From NCBI RefSeq assembly GCF_048771995.1, contig NC_133032.1, forward strand, positions 24,267,501 through 24,331,500: DNA of 64,000 bases, written 5' to 3'. Shown here one piece after another: positions 26,587 through 37,162 of the stretch (its first letter is position 1; the number at the start of each line of letters is the position of its first letter). The stretch is from Taeniopygia guttata (lineage: Eukaryota; Chordata; Aves; Passeriformes; Estrildidae). Both the position numbers and the translations under genes were made by a program. The notes under the pieces are model-generated. The model saw nothing but the letters and a program-made list of their open reading frames with translations, was not told the origin of the DNA and ran no database searches.

Positions 26587-27500
26587 CAGAATCAGAGGCT
26601 GGTTGAGGTTGGAGGGACCTCTGCAAGTCATGCTGCCTGCTCCAGCCATCCCATCTAGGCCTTGCTGGCCAGAACAATGTCCAGATGGCTTTGGATCTCC
26701 AAGGAAGGACACTGTCTCCTTGGGCCACCTGCTGCAGTTCTGTCGGGCTTACAGTAAAAGTATGTTCTTGTGCTCAGACGGAAGCTCACGTGTTCCCGTG
26801 TGTGCCACTCCCCCTTGTCCTGTCACTGGGCATCCCTGACAAGAGCCTGAATCCATCTTCTTTGCACCTCCACTTCAGATGATGGTATGTGTTGATAAGA
26901 GTCTCCCTGGGCTTTCTTCTGGCTAAACAATCCCTGTTGCCTCATCCTTTCCTTGTAAGAGTGGTGCTGCAGTCCCTGAATCCCTTTGGTTGGATTCCCA
27001 GCTATGTCTGTGTGAGTAAAGGGAAGGATTGCCTCTGTCACCCTGCTGGTGCAGCCTGTGTCATCAGCCTGGTCTGGGGCACACTGCTGGCTCCTATGCA
27101 ACTCCAGGAGCCCAGGGCCTTCTTTGCAAAGGGTTTTTTTCAGCTGAATTGCTCCAGGATGTGTCAGTTTGTGGAACTCTTCCTCCACAGCCCATTTCTC
27201 CAGCCTACAGCGGTCCCTATGGATGGCAGCAGGACCTGCAGGTGTATCAGCCACTCCCAGTTTGTGTCACCTGCGGCCTTGCTGAGGGCATGCTCTGCCC
27301 ATCATCATTAACCAGGATCTTCTGGGAGAGTGTCAGAGGTCTTGGCAGGCAGTCCCTGCTGCTCTCCCTTCAGCTCCTGGCAGTCATTTCACTGCAGAGG
27401 GTTGCTCAAGTCTGACTTCCCTTGCTGAATCCATGCTGACTACTACCAGTGAATCATGACCCTAGCAGCTCAGTTCCTGGAACTGTTTTCCATGTGTCTG
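26587..27500 (-). repeat. CR1 LINE fragment, antisense, ~0.9 kb
   Basis: Starts on the + strand with ACAGAATCAGAGGCTGGTTG, the reverse complement of a CR1 3' end. It continues through the typical antisense CR1 text: 'cctgtcactgggca', 'cttctttgcacctccacttcag', 'gtatcagccactcccagtttgtgtcacc' and 'gctgaatccatgctgactac'. Translation on the - strand still shows a reverse-transcriptase-tail-like piece (HRDRCRLEKWAVEEEF). It is a 5'-truncated, internally deleted non-LTR retrotransposon preceded by an A-rich tract at 26521-26534. The overlapping open frames here on both strands come from this element. Confidence 0.8.
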
Positions 27501-28120
27501 GGGTTTATGTAGAAAATGTTGGTGTTCCTATTTATAATAATTTAGTTATCTGGCTGTACTTAATGAAGTGATACTTTTTATGTTAAATTCTACTGCCCTT
27601 TCTGAATGGCTGTGTAAGACAAATGCAATCTTTGTTATACATATTAACTTTGTAGGGCACTAATGGGACATTTGTTTCATTTTCGAGTAGATGGCTGAAA
27701 TGGAAAACAACAAACCCCAAAACAAGTGTGCTTTACAAAGGGAATTGCACTCAAAAGAGGGGGGTTAACTCCTGGTGGCCCGGGTAGTGTGTTTCTTCCA
27801 AAGGCACATTTCATTGACAAAGCTTTCCCGTTGTTTGAAATGTACAAATGGGCTTTTTTTCTAGTGAAAGAAACAGTGTGTCCATGTGGTTGCAGCATTA
27901 AATTCAGAAATTATCCGAATATTTACATTTCTCACAGTGAGAGTCCTTATCAGGAATGATGTGTATTTTTTTTAACACATCAAGAAAACAAACCATTCTG
28001 TTTAATGGTGGTTTAAGAAAACTTCAAATTTCTGCCTTTTCAAAAAAACCTAGGGGAGAAACATCTTTGAGAAATGCATCACAGTGGCTTTAAACTGAGA
28101 GTAGAGTTAGGTTAGGTTAG
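27501..28120. other. Unannotated spacer between CR1 copies
   Basis: AT-rich sequence with no exon or motif recognised. A short TTAGGTTAGGTTAG run at about 28106-28120 sits at the edge of the next CR1 copy. Confidence 0.4.
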
Positions 28121-28345
28121 CTAGGTAATGGGAAGAAATTCTTGACAGTGAGGGTTGTGAGGCACTGGAACAGGTTGCTCAAAAAAGCTGTGGATTCCCC
28201 ATCTGTAGAAGCATTCAAGGCCAGGCTGGACGGGGCTCTGAGCAATCTGATCTCTAGTGGAAGGTGTCCCTGCCCCTGGCAGAGGGTTGGAACTGGATGA
28301 TCTGTAAGGTCCCTCCCAACCCAAGCCATTATATGGTAATAACTG
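28121..28345 (+). repeat. CR1 LINE 3' end, sense orientation
   Basis: Clear CR1 tail: 'gaagaaattcttgacagtga', 'ggcactggaacaggttgctc', 'ttcaaggccaggctggac', 'ggaactggatgatctgtaag' and 'tccctcccaacccaagccatta'. The short open frames on the - strand are shadows of this repeat. Confidence 0.85.
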
Positions 28346-29940
28346 ACCCTCTTCTTACCAGGACAGCTGTGCTTGTGCTCTTGCCAAGTGAGGCAAGTTG
28401 AGTTTGAAGAAATACTTTGTAAAATTGGGGCAGAACACGAGTGTGCTATTACTCTGGTTCTCTCAGAAACTACTCATCCTGAGCATTGAGAACCTGGCAG
28501 TTGACAGGCTTGCAAATACTGCTTGGTCCACTCAGCACTGCAGAAATGAGCAAGATACAGAATGAATCAGAGTGTAGAAAGTCTTACCAAATTTAATGAT
28601 AAAATTACAAGGCTGAATTGCCAAGTCGTCTACCAGTGAGTAATGTGCTATGAGAGTATAAGAAAACTTTTTAATAATTAAAAACAGGTACAGGAATGAT
28701 CACATAAAAGTTCTTATCTGGTATCCCACGTAATGAGTAAACAGCAAGGTAGGTATTATTCTTGTTGTTAGAAGAAAATTCTGATAATGAAAATTATTGT
28801 AGTATTTCATTATCAGATTTTTATAAGGGTTTTCTTTATAATGTTTCTCATATTAGTAATCTGTTTCTTCCTTCCTCTAAAGAGTACAAGTAGGTATGCT
28901 GTTTCCAGTTTCTTATCAGACAAAAAACCCCAAAAGGTCACGTGCTAGCAAAAGGCCTCCCCTGCCCAGCAGTGGATGGCAGTGTGTGCTGAATGTGCCA
29001 CTGCTTGTTGTAGGTGTAGTTCTGATAGCTGAAATAGCAGGGAGCTCCCTTTGCTGGTTTCCAGCTGCACTGGTCCATATCATAGCCAGTACAGACCAGA
29101 GCTTCATTGAATCTCCCTATGCTAGGTTGAGTATGAGGGTATTTCTCATTTCAAAATCAAAACCAGGCTTTGGTGCTGGCTTGGATTTAGAAAATGCACT
29201 GGGAATTCCAGGTGATGTTGAGCCTTCTGCAGCTGGACAAAGCAGAAATAACCTAGTGGTTCTTTGCCTGTGGTATTTTAATAAAGGGGCTTTTATGTTT
29301 AAAACTTGCTATCTAGACTCGTAATGCTCTGGGTGCAGTTGACAAGATTGGTTACAGGCCTGAATTGGAGCTCATTTATAGGCATTTTTCAGCAGGTTAA
29401 CACTGTAAAAATTAGTGCTACCTTTTATATATTGCTGTGAAAACATACAGAAACCTCATCTAAAATTTTCAAAGTATTAAACATGGCAAAATCAGTTTCA
29501 AACCTGGCCACAGCAGTGTTAGAAGTCATACCAACTGTGCCAGTAGTTGATTTAAATTGGTCAAATCATCGGATGCAGTGGAGGAAACACCCACTGACTA
29601 CCAATGAAACTGAATAGATTTTTATGTTTCCCTGTATTCTATAATTTTCCAGGAGTGTAGGGGTAGGATGTTTAAATCTCAAGTCATTGTGCACAAGATG
29701 GGCTGATGCATGATGAGGTACCTGGAAAACCTTTGGTTGCTGTTGCGGGTTAGCCACCCAAGCCCATTCTATCTCGGTAGCAATCATTTTGCAACCACAG
29801 CTGAGTTTTTTGCATGTTTAGCTGACGCACCTGCCCTTGCTTTGCCTGGAGACGAGCACCTGCGCTCATTTATTGATACACGGGGGTTATTTATAAAGGT
29901 GAGGAGGACACCTCCTCGGCAGCCGCGAATGGCACATGCT
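28346..29940. other. Non-coding spacer before the second CpG island
   Basis: No recognisable exon, RNA gene or well-preserved repeat. The frame at 28896-29324 has no family resemblance that I know. Confidence 0.4.
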
Positions 29941-29949
29941 GCTCAAAGC

Positions 29950-30720
29950 CGTATTCACCGTTCTTGATTGAAACTGGCAGGCACAGCGGGGGCTGACGCT
30001 TTTTCTGCTGGCAGACAGTCGCGGAGCAGTACCGGCACAGCTGAGCTCCGGCCCGGCACAGCCGCAGAAAAGTTTCATGTGGAAGTTTAATTCCCCTCAG
30101 CTGCGCTTAATTCCGTTCCCTCAGGTGTGAGGTGTTCTCGGCGAGGCACGGCAAGGCAGCGCCTGCCGGGCTCCCGGTGCCGGGCGGGCTCCGCGGCCGG
30201 GACTGGGCTCCCGCAGGTGTGCAGGGCTGGGATGAGGCGGCGGGGCCCTGGGAGCAGCGGTGCCGAGCGGGACTGGGCTGCCGCAGGTTTGCAGCGGCGG
30301 TGCCCGGGAGCGGCGGTGCCCGGGAGCGGCGGTGCCCGGGAGCGGCGGTGCCCGGGAGCGGCGGTGCCGAGCTGCCGTGTCCCGCTGCAGAGCGGCCGAG
30401 CGCGGCGCCTCAGGGCGGCGGCTGAGGCGCTCGCACAGCGCCCGGCGGCACCGCGCTGCGCAGCGAGCTTTCTGAGCTGAAAGGTGGGCCTTAAAACTTT
30501 AAAGTCCTCCGCTTTTTTAAAAATCTAACTCCGCTTTTATGCGTTAACTTTCTGCCTGCCGGGTTTTACCGCTGCCAGCTCAGCCCTCGCTCGGTGCGGC
30601 GGGGCCTGGCAGAGGCCGCAGGGCCCGGTCCCGCTGAAGCGCAGGGATCCAGCAATCAAACCGCGCTCTGTGCTGCGAGCTCTGCAAAACAGGGCTTTGC
30701 AAGCAGCACGGTCCTCCTTA
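29950..30720. promoter_or_regulatory. Orphan CpG island, possible promoter
   Basis: A second dense CpG- and GC-rich block, 6 kb beyond the STK17B stop and 2.4 kb before the first dynein relic. It has GC-box-like runs, a 16-bp minisatellite inside it and a plausible donor (GAAAG|GTGGGC near 30485), but no recognisable coding exon. Its position is where the DNAH7 promoter would be expected, since STK17B and DNAH7 are transcribed in the same direction. It may therefore be a surviving dynein promoter or the start of a non-coding RNA. Open frames inside it on several frames are composition artefacts. Confidence 0.55.
30293..30367. repeat. 16-bp GC-rich minisatellite
   Basis: Between four and five near-perfect copies of the unit TGCCCGGGAGCGGCGG in tandem. 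The unit is not a multiple of three, so an encoded repeat protein is unlikely. A related, longer near-duplication (GGGACTGGGCT.CCGCAGGT) precedes it. Confidence 0.9.
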
Positions 30721-30896
30721 AAGCTGCCCAGATCTCCTTTAATTGGCTTAGCAGTGTGAATTTAAACAGATGCTTTTGGTTTGGACTGCTGCTCCTGTAA
30801 TGTTTCCAGAGAAACTCCTACGGGCACCCCTTTAGAAACCACAGAAATTAATTTACGTACCAAGTCTTCAGCTTGGTGCAAAGTACAAAATATTAT

Positions 30897-31060
30897 GTCA
30901 TTGTATTGGTTTCTGCTGGACTAGAGTTCATTTTCCTCTCAGTAGCTGGCACAGTGCTGTGTTTTGGACTCAGTATGACAATTACATTGATAACACACTG
31001 ATGTTTTGTTGTTGCTAGGTAGTGCTTACCCAAATCAAGGCTGCTCGAGCTTTATATTTC
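30897..31060. mobile_element. Fossil avian LTR-type fragment
   Basis: The text from 'attggtttctgctgg' through 'gataacacactgatgttttgttgttgctag' resembles a common interspersed avian LTR sequence. Only a piece is present; no internal region or paired LTR was recognised, and it is diverged, so it is an old, broken remnant. Family assignment is from memory and is uncertain. Confidence 0.45.
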
Positions 31061-33074
31061 AATTTCACTATTATGACATGGGTTGCAAAGAGCACGTTCC
31101 AAGTTCAGAGTCACCTGATTGATTCAGGTGATTTTACCCACGTCATCTGTAAAGCTGCTGATAAACCCGAGTCCATCAGGTCACCATGGGGTTATGGGGC
31201 TGCAGCATTTGGTGAGTGAAGACTGTCTTGAGGCAACTGCGTGTTTTGGGAGAAAATAATGAGGTGCAGGGATGTACTTACAGCCTACAGAGCAAATGGT
31301 GCCAGATTCTGCTTGGTGCTTTGCTGCAGGAGCAGCAGCTCCCTCAGTTGGCAGCGGGGGGAATTCCGACCAAGCATAGGGATGGCATTCTTTGCAGTGA
31401 ATGATAAACAGGGGAGAAGTTTGCCTGCGGAGGCAGTGGCCTTGGAGAGCTTCAAATCTCTGCTGGACAAGGGTCGGTGCAATCTCTTCCAAAAACTTTT
31501 TTTGTAATTTTAAAAATTCAGAAATGCAAGACCTTCCAGTCAGTTTGTGAGAACAATAAAGGGACATCAGGGTAGGTAAAAGTAAACTATGAATTTAAAC
31601 AAAAATAATTACATAACTGGTGGATGGAATAATGATTTATTTACCTCAGCCAATGATGCAATTCTACCATTTGAACCTGTCATCAACCTTTAAGCTATGA
31701 TAGCCATTAAAACAAAGTGCTGAAATTAACTGAACTCAGACCTTTGAAACTCAAAATATTGAACCAAGAGTAATGAAACATATTTGATCACACAATTGTT
31801 CTCACTTAAAATAGTAGTAATAATAGTATGATTACTAAAAGTAAAAAACTATTATATAAAGTTAATTAAAATTAATTATAACATTGTTAATTTCATCTTA
31901 ATTTCTTCTGGTTTTAATGTCTAACTTTTGTGTATGATTTATTGTGTATATAATATAATAGTATGGTAGGTTGTTTGTACAACCTGTAAATAAATATACA
32001 TATATTGGGGAGGTGTGCTCAAAAATTTCTTGCTCAGTCTTTCTTGTGTGATCAAGAAAGTATGGAGGTCACAGATGTAGAGGAGCATGGTAGCAGGCAG
32101 AGTGGCTGGTTAGTAATGTAGGTATTTAGAAAGTAATATAGGTATTACCCGGACATTTAAAAGCTGTTTTTCAGAAGGCACTGTCTGTATGTGATGGCTT
32201 GGGGTTTATATCGATGCCCATCTAGCCACTGTAAGCAGCAGATAACAGGTGATTTTTGTAGTGTGGGCAACATGCCAGGAGAATTAAATTGCATGTTGTG
32301 GAGGCTTCTGAGGAGGCAATGCAGTCAAACAGTGAATAACTCTTGGTTTTCCTGAATTTAATTCAAGCAATTGAATAAGCTGTGGAAAACTCAATATTCA
32401 TTCCCAATACACTAAACTAATCAAAGACCCGAAACCTGAGGTGTAGAGAACTTGAATATGCATTTGCTTCTTCACAAGAAAACTTTAAAAAGCACTCATT
32501 GGCAAGTTGTATGAAGTCATTTTGCCTTTACAGCCTTTGTTGAATGATCATTTAAAATTTAGCAGATGTACAGTTTGCAGTTTGGGAACTGTAAAATCCC
32601 ATCTCCTCAGTTCACAAATATCACTTCAGTAATCAACCCCTGCTGTTTCTTTGATGTATTTATGTTTCAGTTCAGCAAAGCACTTACATTCACCCTTGAA
32701 ATGTAACTTGTCTTTAGTCACTTGCTGCTCAGCAAAGTTCTGGTGCATGTGCCAGGTATTAAATGTTTGGAATACAGGTGGGTGCCTCAGTGGTCAGCTG
32801 AATTTGGGTCTGAGTGATTTTAACTTTTTCTACAGTGAAGTTTAATATCAGGCATAATTGCAGCAATTTTTTCAATCAAAAAGTGAACTGTTTGCTCTCT
32901 GTGAATATGATGTCTTTAAGATGAACATGTGTTATGCTATAATTTTGTGTTGGAGAATAAATAAATAGCATTTCAGCACAGGTAGTGTGTAGTATTATAC
33001 TGGCATGAAACCCCTTTTGAGATTTAAACTGCAAGTTTACTGAGCATGGTAATTTTTTCCTATATGGTCCTCAG
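31061..33074. other. Spacer upstream of the first DNAH7 relic
   Basis: No clear remains of the DNAH7 N-terminal stem were recognised here, although this is where they would lie. The frame on the - strand at 31181-31567 matches no family I know. From about 31,600 the sequence is very AT-rich. Confidence 0.4.
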
Positions 33075-33623
33075 TCATCTCAGTGATGTGGCTGTGGGAT
33101 ACAACAGAAAACAGACTGGACAGAGAGGTGAACCCAGATGAAGTAGAATGATGTAGAAAACTACTGGCATGGGCTGTATAAACTTGTCAAAGCCTCCCAC
33201 ACTTCTCCACGTGCATTAGCAGTAACAAGGCAAGTTAAATGCAAAGTAAAAGAATTGAGATCCCACATTCCTCTAATCCAGGTCATTCACAATCCTGGTT
33301 TGCAAGAAAGACACTGGGAAAGATGTCCAAAGTTGTGGGTTTATCACTGTCTTCTTCTAAAAACTTAAATGTTTTGTCATGCATTAATTTGCATTTTGAA
33401 CCATTCCTAGAAAAGTTTGAGCCTGTCAGTGAAACCGCCAGCAAAGAACATTTGATTGAGAAAGCTTTAAAGGAAAGGAATTCCAAATGGAATTGAATAG
33501 AGTTCTTGGGTATAGAGAAACAGGAACCCATATTTTGTCATCTGTAGATGTTATTCAGACCACATTGTCAAAATTCAGACTGAGAGGATCTTCTATCATT
33601 AAACATTATGAAAAGAGAAAAAG
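33075..33623 (+). pseudogene. DNAH7: DNAH7 relic: stem/linker start
   Basis: Three successive frames each read as dynein: EVNPDEVE, then [20 protein letters not shown] and [18 protein letters not shown], then VVGL...INLHFEPFLEKFEPVSETAS ending near KERNSKWN, and finally [15 protein letters not shown] and [14 protein letters not shown]. Human DNAH7 has VNPDQVEADVGNYWRGLYKL, MNLEPYIDRFEGISEAASKE and GTFILASVDEIQMLL at these places. At least three frame breaks and an in-frame TGA after KWN are present. The donor AAAAG|GTAATT is intact and in the phase expected for the next relic. Confidence 0.9.
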
Positions 33624-36088
33624 GTAATTTTCTCTAATAGAACATTACCAGCTATTGTAACCAAACAACCAATCTCTTCTGCTTAATCTAAAGCATAGAG
33701 ACTTCAAATGCTTTTGTTTATCTTCCTTAAGCAGCAAATTAATCTTGTTTTAAAGGGATAAAGCTTTTGTTCTTTGTCAGCCACACTCTACTTAATCCCT
33801 TCAAGCTGATTTTTACTCTTAATTAATGATGTGGGAGTGCTAAAGCATTGGAGATGTTCCTACATATTTTTAACTCACTCTGGTACTTAAGACAGCAGAT
33901 GTATTCTATCAATGCCTCTCTTCTACCAGCTAAATCAATACCTTTGTTTTACCAGCTAAAATATATCTGAAGTAGAGATTGAAAGGTTGAAGACTAAGAG
34001 AATTTTGTCTACACTTTCTACTTAAAAATAAAGCTACTGAATTGTTTAGCTCTTCAACAATTAAAATATGTTAGGGCTTATATAAAGGAGATGAAGAAAC
34101 TGAAGACAAGGCAAATTTTAGGGATATCAAAGATTTATATATTTTTCCCAAAGCAGAAAATGAAATTCTAACTTTAAGCATTGTGTTCAAAATTCTCTAC
34201 TTCCATCTTTGAGCATAGATTTTAATCCTGTTTTGTCTCTTTTCTCAAAGAAATACTTACTTCTTAAATCCCCCAAACATAGCCATATTGTGAAAACCCA
34301 GAAGCCTTTCCTAGGAAGCTTGGCTATAAATATCTAGCTAATATGGATACCTCAAAACTCCCACTGACCTGCAGAAATGCTCTTTCAGATTTCATTAACT
34401 ATTCAGTAATATGAATAGGTATGTACATATCCCTGCATGTGCATTCCAATATGTATTTTTCTCCAATTGCTACACTACCATAGTATAGGAGCTCCTTCGT
34501 TGTTAATGTAAAATAGTTGGGTTTGCCTATTTAAAAAGAGTAAGCTTGCCATGCTGATGTCATCATTTCAGTTTTCAGAGTGTTTTGATGACTGACAGTG
34601 ATAATACAAGGTATTTCTTCAATAACACAGGACTGTTGCTTCAGGCTTTGAGATTCAGGCATTATAGAATGGTTGCTGTCTTAGTAACCTAACAAAGCAT
34701 GGAGAGTTATAGACTGCTGCCAAAGAGAACTCCAAATTCTTTGTCTTCATTTTGGTGTAAACAAATTAACTGACCTTCCTCAACTTCCTCTTGAAAATTG
34801 CATTTTTCTTTAGCTCTTGGTAGCAGCAAGGTCAGCAGAGATGAGGTACCAGAAGCTAAAAATGAGAGAGGGACTTTGTTTAGAGTAAATGGTACATGCT
34901 GGGTACAATGGTCTGTTGTTTGGAACCTGTGGCAGTGAATTAAGTAAGAAGTTAAATAAGTTTTTACATATTTAATTTAACAGGACTTGGTGCAGCCCAT
35001 GTATGGGTGTGCTGTTGAGAAAATTACTTCTGTAGTTCCAATGATGTTGAGTGAATTTTATATTTTTACAACAAATTAATTTATTGAACCAATATGCAGT
35101 ATCTATTTTAACAGCATGCACTTTTGGGAATAATTCAATTTCTATTGCCCAGTAGTATGACAGTTGTAAAAAATGTTCCTGTTTCTATATGGGAAGGAAG
35201 AATATAGATATTTGTTATAGGGTTATAGATAGCACTTTATATATTTTTTGAAAATTGCTCATGTCAGTGAATTGGGAATAGAGAGAACTACTATCATCAC
35301 ATCTGTGTGATACTGGTGAGATAGTAAGTGTGAAATGATGGTGGTAAATAATTTTAAATTATGCAAAAAAAAGTTGAGAATACTTAGAACAAATGATAGA
35401 CTAAAGGACCTCGAATTTTTTGCTTTCAAAGGAAAGACTGAATAACTATTGAATTACATTAATGTGTACCCATAGTGGGTGCAGTAATACTGAACTCCTT
35501 AATCTATCAACCAAATATGTGCCACATCCACACCTGGAATTTGAAGTCAGAAATAAAATATGACTTTCAGTATTGGGCTATTTACCGCTTGAAATCTTTT
35601 CATGAAAACCACGTGTCTTTTTGTTGTCCTGTAGGCAGGATAAAGCTGCTTAGTTTTGGTTCACTAGTTTGGGTGGCTTTCCTGTCTTCCTTCTGCAATC
35701 CCAACCTATCCTAGCAAGCACAAATAGTGGTTGGGGCTTGGGTGTTTGTCAGAAGCCAGCTTCCATATTCTGTTCAAGGGAGTTAGTTCACAAATACTGT
35801 TGCATGCTAAAACATGTCCTGCATTTATTAACTGGTGCTGTTTATCTGTTTATTGGATTAATCTCATTCAGGAACTCCTGTCACCAGCCTTACAAATCCA
35901 GTTGCAGAAAATAACGTGGCATTTGTTATTGCAGGAAATAATATGAGGTGAAACTGCTGAAATCTTAAAGCTTCCACCTGTTGCACCTGCTGCTGAATAT
36001 GCAAATTGCCCAAAAGGTCTCAGCAATCTACTGAAAATGCTTTGCTGGAAGCACCAGTTAATGCATCAGAGCTAATGTCCCTCTGTAG

Positions 36089-36202
36089 GGAATGCAAAGG
36101 AAAGCTGTTGTTCATAAAGGAAATTCTGGATGAAAGGCTGAAGGTTCAGGCTACTTGGCTTTATTTGGAGTCAATTTTCAGTTCATGGTTCAGATGCCTG
36201 AA
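36089..36202 (+). pseudogene. DNAH7: DNAH7 relic: linker exon ([15 protein letters not shown])
   Basis: Translates as [20 protein letters not shown] then [12 protein letters not shown], against human [20 protein letters not shown] and ATWLYLEPIFSS. The invariant Trp before LKVQ is Arg. After FSS a small deletion shifts the frame, and MVQMPE (human MSQMPEE) follows in another frame up to the donor GAA|GTAAGG. The acceptor CTGTAG joins in phase with the preceding relic's AG. Confidence 0.92.
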
Positions 36203-36389
36203 GTAAGGTGCACAATTCAATACTTGACTAAAAGGGTTGATTAAATCAGTTTTTCAGGTATATGCTGCTATCTTAAGAATATACAGAGAGCTTGTAGTAT
36301 GTACCAAAAATCTGCTTCTCATGAAACAGTAATCCATTTTCTGTTTCATTTTAGCTTCCTTACTTAGGTTCTTTAAAAAATCGCTGGTT

Positions 36390-36750
36390 CAGACAGAATC
36401 AGAGAAACACTGGTTGAGAGGGGCCTCTGGAGTTCAGCTAATCTGACTCCTTTCAAAAATCAGAAACTTTTGGCACCACTCCATCAGGTCAGGTACAGCT
36501 TTGTGTATCCAAATTTCAGAAATCTACATGAACACAGATTTCTTGCAGATTACCTCCGGAGGCTTCAGAGCTCCTAGGGAATAATTTTTTTTTCCTGCTG
36601 TCCAAGCTGAATCTCCCAAGCAAAGATTTGTCCCTGTTACTGGGTACAGTAAAATTCTACCTTAATTTCCACTTCACCAAACTGAGCAAGTCCAGTTCTC
36701 CCAAACTCCTCTCATGCATGCTCTGCAGATTCTGATCCTCAGGGAATTAC
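36390..36750 (-). repeat. CR1 LINE fragment, antisense
   Basis: The + strand reads CAGACAGAATCAGAGAAACA then GGTTGAGAGGGGCCTCTGGA, the reverse complement of a CR1 3' end. About 300 bases further on, 'aaactgagcaagtccagttctccc' and 'ctcctctcatgcatgctctg' match the antisense CR1 reverse-transcriptase region. Strongly diverged. Confidence 0.6.
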
Positions 36751-37146
36751 CAGATATCTTGTGATTCTGGTAATCCTGTTATATAACTCTAATAATGACT
36801 CAAAAAACTGTCTTCATTCTGAAGATGTTTGCTAACATCAAGGGATTTCTAGTAGGTTGTTGCATGTTTAATGTATTTGTAAGTGGGCTTACTGAACTAT
36901 TAAAAAAATACAAGAAATTGATAATTTTGCTGGTATTTCTGAATATTGTGTGCTGAACGATCCATTTTGATAAAATCATCTAATTCAGATATTCAGTGCT
37001 ACCCAATTATGAATTATTTTTTTGGAACGTGCTAGCACTGTCAGGGGTTAAAAAAAAAGTAATCTTTTGTGCAGGAGAGTGTAAATGTCAGAATAGAAGT
37101 TCAACAGTGTCAGGTTGATTTTGGCTAAACGAGCAGGCATCAGTTT

Positions 37147-37162
37147 CCAGAAGGTGGCACTG
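37147..37162 (+). promoter_or_regulatory. CTCF-like site inside the dead dynein gene
   Basis: CCAGAAGGTGGCACTG matches the CTCF core pattern CCAnnAGnnGGCnCTG. It lies between two DNAH7 relics. No occupancy evidence. Confidence 0.4.

Noticed and set aside
26372-27415. Overlapping 128-155-residue frames on both strands
   Set aside because: They fall in an antisense CR1 LINE fragment.
28106-28120. TTAGGTTAGG run as an interstitial telomere repeat
   Set aside because: The unit is TTAGG rather than TTAGGG, only three copies, at the edge of a CR1 tail; it looks like decayed repeat sequence.
31181-31567. 128-residue frame on the - strand as a gene
   Set aside because: No start context, splice partner or family match; it lies beside an LTR-type fossil and may be repeat-derived.
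33239-33496. 85-residue open frame as a small gene
   Set aside because: It is one frame of a DNAH7 linker relic; the flanking frames continue the dynein match.
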